Origin: Spirogloea muscicola | Taxonomy: Eukaryota; Streptophyta; Zygnematophyceae; Spirogloeales; Spirogloeaceae | Length of the DNA: 64,000 nt | Reading direction: 5' to 3' | NCBI GenBank assembly: GCA_009602725.1 | Contig: WELB01000050.1 | Span: forward strand, 439,816 to 503,815 | Part shown: positions 56,900 through 64,000 of the stretch, one piece after another | How positions within the stretch are numbered: position 1 is the first letter of the stretch | How the letters are laid out: each line of letters starts with the position of its first letter | Notes under the pieces: model-generated | The model's database searches: none | What the model saw: only the letters and a program-made list of their open reading frames with translations | Told to the model about the DNA's origin: nothing | Position numbers and translations under genes: made by a program

Positions 56900-57850
56900 C
56901 TGGCATCAAGTTCTAACTTGGCACGCTCCACCTCTCCCAGTGCTGAAGACATGTGTAGGAAATCTGCACCTCTTAAGAGTGGAACCAACTTGACCGCTGC
57001 AATCTCCACCTTATCTCGTGCTGCTGGTGATCCACCTTGCTGCTCTCAGCAACTTCAGCCTTCATCATCTGCATCTCGCACTGCAAGTCCTTCTTACAGA
57101 AGCATAATCATGCGAGCTGCCAGTAAGTTTGTGGAAGCGCTGCTCCTTCCCAGCTTCGCTGCAGCCACTTCACTGTGCCTCCCGAGAGCGTCAACCTGCA
57201 TCAATCAGCTCGTAAACTTCATGCACATTTTTTCTTTGAAGCGCCTGGAGTTCCCGCTCTTAGGTATCACCATCTAATAAGAAGCGCCTGAAAGTCCTGC
57301 TCTTCATCATCACCAGCTCAGTATAGCAGTCTGCCGCAGGCCTTCTAAAGCTGTCGTTCTTACAGCTCTCTCTGTTGCTTTATTTTAGGTCGCGCTTACA
57401 GTCGTCAAACCTCTGCTGCACAAATGCGGCTTCAAGCTCCTGCCTCAATCTGCAGCTAATCAGACATTCGTGCATCAGTTGCATACGCTCAGCGATGCTT
57501 GCTGCCCAACCTCTTGCCATATATTCTAGAGATGCCTTGTGCTGCTCAAGCTCAAGATTGTGCCCGCTAATCAGCTACTGTGCACCTCGGAGGCTTGCCT
57601 GCAGGTTGTAGCTCACTCTTCACCAGCCGCCGTAGGCCCTCCTCCCTGTCACAAACAGATGCTCCACTTGTTGCAGCTCGCCTGCAAGCCCGGGTCTTTT
57701 AGAGCAGATCCATCAGATAGTGTTGTCTCCTTGAGCTGGGGCATTCACAACTTTTGCCTGATCGGGTGAGAGCATCCCTCTCAGCAGTGACTTTCGCCGC
57801 CGCTTCGTACAGCCGGGATTCTGATGATGTCGTACCTTGCGCAGCCTTGC
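56900..57850 (-). other. possible coiled-coil coding exons, minus strand (weak)
   Basis: Short minus-strand stretches have heptad-like composition: LELEQHKASLEYMARGW followed by RQELEAAFVQQRFDDCKR (about 57570-57390), RELQALQRKNVHEVYEL (about 57250-57195) and LQCEMQMMKAEVAESS (about 57095-57040). They are broken by stops and could be exons of a coiled-coil protein or chance. No start, splice chain or family was established. Confidence 0.25.
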
Positions 57851-57879
57851 GTCGCCACAGGTGTCCATGCGTCGTCCTG

Positions 57880-58130
57880 ATGGCAGCAATCAGCTGTCCT
57901 AGCGGTCCGCGATCCCTAGCGGCCCAGTGTGGCGGACAGAAGGGCCTTGGAAACCGCAGATAAGCCGTGCCGCAATGGCGTCTGCGACGGCGGCGGCGTT
58001 GACGGAGGTGACGGCGGCGGCGTCGACGGAGGTGGCGGCGGCGGCAGCCATGGTGGTGGCGGCGGGTAGAAGGGGGCCCGAGTCGTCTGCCGCAAACTAG
58101 CCATCGTGGCCGTGCTCTGGCAGGGGGGTC
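57880..58130 (-). repeat. diverged copy of the 50.9-51.1 kb Ala/Thr-rich repeat
   Basis: CCCAGTGTGGCGGACAGAAG here resembles CTCAGTGTGACAGACAGGAG at about 50952, and an alanine-rich GGCGGC/GGAGGT tract follows in both. This makes a third member of the family that includes the inverted arms. Confidence 0.5.
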
Positions 58131-59790
58131 TGCAAGTTGGCCATGGCAGTGATCATATAATTCACACTCGTGCAATTCACACTCTTGTACGTAAGCTCTG
58201 TATGTATTCCTCCATGTCCCTCTCCACAGTCATGCCGGGGTTGTTCCATGAGAGGTCTGTCTAGGGAGCCCGGACCGCAAAGAAAGGAGCTTGCACACAT
58301 ATTCATTGTTGGATGAGGAGCAGCTCAAACTTTTCAGGCGTTCTGCAACTCATGACTGCACAACCCACATTGCAACCTGATTGAGCTTCCTGTGAGTGAG
58401 CGGCTTGCATATTGACTAGAAGTGAAACCGTCGCACGTGTCCTGAGGTTCTTCAGGGCCCCCAATTAGAGGCAGTATGGTAGGCGAGGGGGAAGCTTGGT
58501 CAGAAGCAAGAGGGGTGATAACATGAGCAAATGACCAGTAACAGGGCAGCGTACATGACTATGGCACCTAAAAAAGAGGCTCGCTGCGGATCATCATGAG
58601 GTGGAAGTGTGAACAGGAAATGAGGATGGCCATAACCGGTGGCTTCTTGGCCAGAGACTCTCAGCTGAGTGCCCTACACCCTCTTAAACCTTAGCCCTCA
58701 ATAACAGACTTGAATTCTGAACCTAATCATGTGTTGCACAACACTGCCCGTCCACTCAGAGCCACTTGGCATGCCTACCTGCTTGTACTCGAAGCGGCGC
58801 ATACTGCAGGGAAGACATCCAAATGAGGCGATAAATTTTACAACTCAGCTTCGCAGGTTGCCTCGTGAAGGCCCGCTGGAACAACCTGGTCCACTTGGAC
58901 GCCAGCAAATCGTGCTTCTACGCAATGTTGTTGGTGCTTCAAAAACGTGATCTGGGCAAATAGCGACAGGGAAAGGTCCTCATGGTCCGCCTTTCTATCC
59001 TGGAGGAAGCTACACTCGTGCCTGATGCGACAATTCCAGAGGGCCACAGAGACAATGCCTTGATGCTGCCGCAGCGAAGCCAGCAGCCACTAAGAGAGAA
59101 TATGTCCGTCAAGGACAGAGGTTTGCCGTTACAGGAGGTTCAGAGGGCGAGGCTGGCTTGGTCTGACGTGGAGCTTGCTTAGCTCAGACACCTATCGTCA
59201 AGATCAGCATGCTGTGTATATAGTTAGGTGGATTGGAGCGAGCAGTAGCTCAAGAAGCCCTGCAGCGGTCTGCCTGTCGTGGCTCGTCTTGGCAGCCTGT
59301 CGCTTGCCAGCACCTGCGCCAGTGCGCAAGGCTTGGGTCCATCAACCATCTTGCAAGAGCCATGGTTGTTCCAATCGCTATTGTTACGGTCAGTAGGCTA
59401 TATCCTTGATGGTGTTGGACATTCGCGTGGACTGTGGAGCTTTCTAGAGATTATATCCTGAACGCGGTAGAGGATGATAAGCTGGACTTATGTCCTCGCG
59501 ACCCGCTTGGACAACATCGCCGGCTACTCCATTAAGACGAGGCTGCAAGCTGCACTGGAAGCTTTTCTCTCGTCGTCACAAGCTGCAGTCTTTCCGTGAC
59601 TTGGTAGCTCGTGCTGCAGCTCAGCCGGAGCAGCGGCGACGGCGGCAGCGCCGACGGCGCCGGCAGGAGGACGCCGGAGCTCCTTTACCCCATGCTGCTG
59701 TCTCAGCAGCGAGGGCGGCGCCGCGTTACACGCCGCAGCGCCCGCCGCACTCCTCGCCGCGACACCCGCCGCCCTGAGACTCCACTAGCG
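58131..59790. other. intergenic region, no firm gene
   Basis: No repeat family or gene recognised. A plus frame at 59490-59777 ends in a proline/arginine-rich stretch just upstream of the ACD11-like gene and might belong to its 5' region. Confidence 0.4.
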
Positions 59791-59813
59791 AAGGCCGTCC
59801 AAACTGGCGCAAA

Positions 59814-61107
59814 TTGCCGTTTGAGCCACCTGGCAGACGGCCACTTGGCGCTTGCTTCAGAGGCCAGAGGTCCTCGGAGAAGCCGCCGCCGCCGCCGCCG
59901 CCGCCGCCCGCCGGCCATGGCGGCGGCGGGGCGGGCCCTGGGCGCGCAGAAGGCGACGCCGTGCCCGCCGCCGCCTTCGCGCTGGCCGCGGCTCAGATCG
60001 CGGTGCTCTTCCGCCACCTCGGCGTCGTCTTCGGCTTCGCCGAGCGGGACTACGTGAGCAAGGTGCCGTGGCAGAACCCCAAACCCCTAAACCCCTAAAC
60101 CCTTAACTCGAAATCCTTGGATCGCTCGTCAAGCCGCGCGGTGGCAACGGCGCAGGTGAAGGACCTCGAGGGCGCCGCCCGGCGCTTTGCGACGCTGGAC
60201 GCCGTCGTGGAGGCCGACCACGCCGGCGGCACCGTGCGCAAGGCCCTGAGCCACACCCGCAACCTCCTCCGCGTCAAGCGCGGCCTCGACTTCGTCGCCC
60301 TGCTCTTCGCGTCGCTCATCGCCTCCAGGTATGCCACTACGAGGCGACCCTCGCCGTCAGCTGCCGCGTCAGCCAGCTGAATGACACAGCCGAACTCAGT
60401 ACGGGCTTTCGTCAGATGGCGGGGCACTGGGAGGCCTGTGTTGCTCAGGCGGCTCGCGTGTCGTTTGATCAGGCTGAGTGGGTTACTCGGTGCCGTTCTC
60501 AAGCGTAGCGTAAGCCATGTGGCAGCGTTGACAAGCGGTTGCCTGTGCGGCTTGCTCAGCGAGATGACCCTGAAGCAGGCGGCACAGGACGCCTATGTTC
60601 GCATCTTCGCGCCTCACCACAGCTGGAGCATCCGCAAGGCCGTCGGATTGGGCATGCACACGCTGCCGACCAAGACCCAGTTCCTGAGGAAACTCAGGGA
60701 GGATGGTACGAGTTCTCACCTCAGGAGCTGATTGTGATGAGTCTGCCCGCATTCTTCTGTGGAAGCCTCAACAACCATCACTAGGCAGCGGCTCTTTGTG
60801 CTGGTATTGCCCTGCGCTGACAATGCACTGGCCGCTATCAGTGCTGTGTCGAGATCCTGGTGCGCCTAGCCTCCTCCATGCGTACAACAAGTGTAGCATC
60901 CACAGCTTGACTCTAGAAGGGGGTTGCAACGTGGATGCCAGACTCATAGGATCAATGTCACCTCACCGTATGCTTTCGGCTGCATGGCCGGGCCCCACAG
61001 AGACGTCGTGGAAGAGAGAGGCGGCCAAATTCTTGGAGGCGGCGACGCCCCTGCTGCAGGACATCGTGCAGCTCTATGAATCAAGGAACCTTGGCACTGA
61101 CTGGTAG
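59814..61107 (+). CDS. ACD11-like glycolipid/sphingolipid transfer protein (GLTP domain)
   Basis: Four exons give a GLTP-fold protein: to 60062 (AAAQIAVLFRHLGVVFGFAE), 60153-60328 (VKDLEGAARRFATLDAVVEA, LSHTRNLLRVKRGLDFVA), about 60565-60709 (AQDAYVRIFAPHHSWSIRKA, GMHTLPTKTQF) and about 60988-61107 (AAKFLEAATPLLQDIV..LY, stop after TDW). D, H, R and W residues in the expected places (the D in LDAVVEAD, the H in APHHSW, RNLLRVKR) match the lipid-headgroup site of ACD11-type proteins. In Arabidopsis ACD11 moves ceramide-1-phosphate and restrains cell death. The frame of exon 1 contains no ATG after its upstream stop; the coordinate given is an in-frame TTG, so the true start is an upstream exon or is obscured by the GC-rich leader. 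It lies in the cytosol in known relatives. Confidence 0.88.
60073..60108. repeat. interstitial telomere-like tract (CCCTAAA-type), intron 1
   Basis: Three imperfect AACCCCTAAACC units start 13 bases after the first splice donor of the ACD11-like gene and end about 45 bases before the acceptor. Confidence 0.8.
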
Positions 61108-61779
61108 GACGGACAGCTAGTTAAGTACAAGCAGGAGCCCACGCAAAAGGAAGCAGCGATTCCGATAGCACCTTACGGTTGCATGTGGACGTGAGCGTGC
61201 CCTGGTTATACTCTGCTGCAGCCGGAATTTTGCAGTTGGCATTTATTGTAGAATTAGCAGCAGCTCTGATGCTTCCTGCCTCTTGCCAAGATTCGATTCG
61301 ATTTGTCCCAACGCTTCTAGCCATGCTCCCAAATATACTTATCAAATTTCTTGTGATTGCTTGTACCATCCGCTCTGCCGATGGCTCAGCTTGCGGATGA
61401 TTGCAAGATTTAAGATGAAAGATGATAATCAATGAATATTTTAACCTACCAGCTTCTGAAAGTCACCTTGAAACCCACAGCCACAATCCGTGAGTACTTG
61501 AGCAGGAGCTCCATATCATGTTAGTACCGCAGACAGGCAAACGTCAGCAACATATAATCTGGACTTTGCGGGGGTTACAGCACCTTCCACTCATTCTGAG
61601 GATGTTCTATCATAAAGTAAGGTCGTTGGTGGCCTTTACACAACGGTCCTGCTAGGTCTAGACTCCCTCGGTAAAAGAGGCTTTTGGTTGTTTGGTAAAG
61701 AATGTAAGCGAAGCGAAATGCTTGGCAGAGGCCGCTCCCCCCGGTTTGGAGCGAGATCCTAGCGCTGCCTGATAGAGAG
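61108..61779. other. intergenic region, no gene seen
   Basis: 3' flank of the ACD11-like gene. No repeat or gene recognised. Confidence 0.45.
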
Positions 61780-62030
61780 AAAAGAGAAACAGCTCTTCCA
61801 ATATAAGGCAATGGCTGTGAAAATGTACAAAAGACCTTTCCACTAGAGGGCGATGGCTGTGATTGGCCAGTCCAGGACAAAGAATGAACAAACTTCGAAG
61901 GGGCCAGAAAAATGCTAAAGTACACAGCAACTCAAATGGCCACTGGGTGCAGACATCCTCTGTTGAGCAGCCGAAGGTCAGAGAAACTAGTCTCTGGGTA
62001 GCGGGTCCCCTGTTGATAGCCAGAGGTTGC
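61780..62030 (-). repeat. LINE-tail copies
   Basis: Two adjacent minus tails at about 61795-61830 (AAGGCAATGGCTGTGAAAAT) and 61845-61905 (GGGCGATGGCTGTGATTGGC), then a decayed terminal segment. Confidence 0.65.
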
Positions 62031-62760
62031 AGCCAAAGCGCGACTAGCAGGCAGATAGACCCGATAAACTACCGTTCGGCCATTGAGGCCCACAGTCGGT
62101 GGGCCTCAACGCTCCATTCTGCAACCACTTCGCCACTGCTTCAGTAGTGCCAACCTCCACAGTACTCGTGGGTGGTCGAGGTACCTTTTAGATGGGCTTC
62201 CCTTGTTGATCCTTGAACGGTCTTCAGACGAGGCTTTGCGCGTGGGCGTTGGCACTTTGTAGTCGCTTCGCCATGGGCGTCAATCTGTTTGGTTGAGCGG
62301 TGGCCTCGACCTTGAGGAAGAGGTCCCCTCCATCTCCGACTCGATTCCTGCAAGAAAGGTGTGACTCAGCCTGAGAAAACCACGTGTCAGGCCAGGTAAG
62401 CCTTTGAAGTCATCTCAACGTGAATGAGCCCCCGACGTGATACAGCACAACAAGCCTGACGGAGCTGCTAGGAGGCAGGAGCATCGGTCCACTTGGACAA
62501 CTTGACGGGTTTGTCAGTGACAACGCACGGGCCTGAGCTTGCAGCAAGCAGATGGTTTGGAAGGAGCCTGACGCTGCTGGGGCTGGGGGCTTCGGCCCAC
62601 TTGGACGGCTCTACCGGTCCACAGCACCAACTTCAAGTGAGAGCACCAGCGTACACGAGCGCCTAGCATCTACCTGCGTCGTCCGCCAGCTCCTACAATG
62701 GAACGAAGACCCTCAAGCAGAAACTCTCAAGCAGGGACCCAAATGGGGCAATAAACGTGA
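62030..62760. other. intergenic region, no gene seen
   Basis: An imperfect internal repeat (GTCCACTTGGACAACTTGAC near 62485, GCCCACTTGGACGGCTCTAC near 62597) is the only structure noticed. Confidence 0.4.
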
Positions 62761-62769
62761 CAAGGAGGA

Positions 62770-63080
62770 AGCGTCAAAAGGGGGCGAGGGCTGTGGAAAG
62801 ATCAGCCGACAAATGACTTATCAAGGTCCTATGGAGTTGGAAAGAAGGAAAGCGCAGCCAAATTGACTGGTGGCTGGGAGAGGCCAGCCCAAAGGAATGG
62901 ACAAGAAAGGGCTCGCCCATGGAGGATAGGGGCTGGAAAAGAATGTGCTCGCCCATAGAAATGAGGGGCTGGCAGAAGCCAGCCCAAAAAGAATGGACAA
63001 CAACCAAAGAGCCACAACAGGTGCCGAAAAGAAGCGAAAAGCCAGCCCAAAAAAGAATGAACAAAGTACGAGAAGGTGCG
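62770..63080 (-). repeat. several LINE-tail copies in a row
   Basis: Four or five tails of different subfamilies: 62775-62830, 62865-62905 (GTGGCTGGGAGAGGCCAGCC), 62910-62945, 62945-63005 and 63035-63075. Confidence 0.65.
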
Positions 63081-63094
63081 TGTATATTAAGAGA

Positions 63095-63545
63095 TGGGGA
63101 GGCCATGTGTGGCCAAGTACAAAGGCAAGCACATTGGACAAATGTACGTCACCTGCTGCTAAGCTGACCCGCTCAGTAACCACGAGTCAGCACATAGAGG
63201 TCGCTAGCTGACGCTCGAATACCGGACGGCAATTGACTAGCTCTTGTGCCAGCAGCTAAGGCTCGACCAGCTTTCTGATGCAGAGCATACGCCTGAGCTC
63301 GTTGCAGACAGGTTGACTCGACGTCGCAGAAATGACAGATAGGCTGCCGGCATACCCATCTGGGCTGGGAGCATATCCTCGCGTCGTGCATATCCCAGAC
63401 TCGCTATGTTCTCGAGTAGGGTATGGAAGCGAGGACCCAAGCAGCCGAAAGTGTCGATTGCGGCCGGGAGGAGGTGGTCACTGCGGGGGTAGTCTGAGTA
63501 GTGTCGGAGCTTTTTCTGCTCAGCACCTCCCACTGCGTGGCCAGC
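63095..63545 (-). mobile_element. non-LTR retrotransposon (LINE) C-terminal and 3' fragment
   Basis: The minus frame at 63237-63533 encodes KLRHYSDYPRSDHLLPAAID, TFGCLGPRFHTLLENIASLG and ARREDMLPAQMGMPAAYLSF. The overlapping frame at 63173-63391 ends SASDLYVLTRGY stop. This links the endonuclease-like fragments to the terminal peptide of the short tail copies. The 3' untranslated part runs down to 63095. Confidence 0.75.
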
Positions 63546-64000
63546 AATGTGTGTGGAGAAGGGGGCCAGGACAAGGTCTGAAGGAGCCGGATGGTGCAGA
63601 AAGCAAGGTACTATGTGCTAAGACGGCAGCGAGGGGGACTCTCAGCGTGGAGACCACCAAAGAATCCTGCCCAGTCCCCCTGGGCAGCAGCCTCAAGCCG
63701 GGTAATGGTAGCTGTGAGTGGCCAGCCCGAAACAATTGACATGGCAATGCCTGCCCGGCGACGCTCGCAAATTAGGTGATGGCGGCGGCCACGATTCCCG
63801 AAAGCGCCGCCTTGGCGGACGGCCCCAGCGGAACGGGGAGCCGCCCCGCCGGGCGTGATCAGATCCGTGGCCAAAATGGCGCCCCCGCAGGGCCAAAGAG
63901 AGAAGGCGCGCGGGGCGCATGAATTGAAAGGGAGGCCAATTCACGCCAATACATTGTTCAGGCAGAGTCGAGTGCAGACTAAACAATGCTACATAATACG
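63545..64000. repeat. LINE tail and GC-rich or AGAGAGAAGGCGCGCGG repeats
   Basis: 63565-63740 (-) is a tail with an internal terminal-peptide remnant. 63895-63970 is a copy of the AGAGAGAAGGCGCGCGG repeat with GAGGCCAATTCACGCCAATA. The window ends inside repeat DNA. Confidence 0.6.

Overview
The window is nuclear DNA of a photosynthetic green-lineage eukaryote, most likely a green alga and possibly a streptophyte alga. The evidence is a set of intron-rich plant-type genes: a PGRL1-like cyclic electron flow protein with a transit-peptide-like N-terminus, an OTP51-like organelle PPR-LAGLIDADG splicing factor, a glycine-rich domain protein (GRDP/DUF1399), an ACD11-type lipid-transfer protein, a lumenal/secreted-type alpha carbonic anhydrase and a quinone oxidoreductase. 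Short TTTAGGG-type tracts also occur. The species cannot be named from this sequence.

Layout. 1-681: 3' part of a Kelch-like gene (+). 2567-7450: a 13-exon membrane protein gene of no family I recognise (+). 8934-14130: GRDP-like gene (+). 14.1-17.1 kb: repeat cluster. 17.3-19.7 kb: quinone oxidoreductase (+), converging on PGRL1 (20647-23562, -). 23.6-26.0 kb: repeats. 26086-27599: alpha carbonic anhydrase (-). 27.9-31.5 kb: repeats, a 262-base run of N and no gene. 31536-35312: OTP51-like gene (-). 35.4-36.8 kb: LINE remnants. 36.9-40.9 kb: a broken Ty3/Gypsy-type LTR element (-). 41-46 kb: repeats, a long (TC)n tract, a small four-pass membrane protein gene (+, 43152-43529) and a minisatellite. 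45.7-49.8 kb: an AT-richer block holding an unidentified minus-strand gene with very short introns. 49.9-52.6 kb: an inverted repeat, a tRNA-like sequence and a LINE C-terminal fragment. 53137-53509: a second copy of the four-pass gene (-). 54-58.3 kb: repeats. About 59.8-61107: ACD11-like GLTP gene (+). 61.1-64 kb: repeats, including a third LINE fragment.

The intergenic space is built largely from one retrotransposon lineage. 5'-truncated copies share a zinc-binding and endonuclease-like C-terminus, a recurring terminal peptide ending in SDLxxLTRGY, and a 3' tail with a conserved hairpin (GGGCTGG...CCAGCCC and variants). More than twenty tail copies lie in the window, many just upstream of gene starts.

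The recognisable genes do not form a pathway cluster. Two (PGRL1 and OTP51) serve the plastid, and the carbonic anhydrase could serve carbon supply. All gene models were spliced by eye, so exon edges and some starts are approximate.
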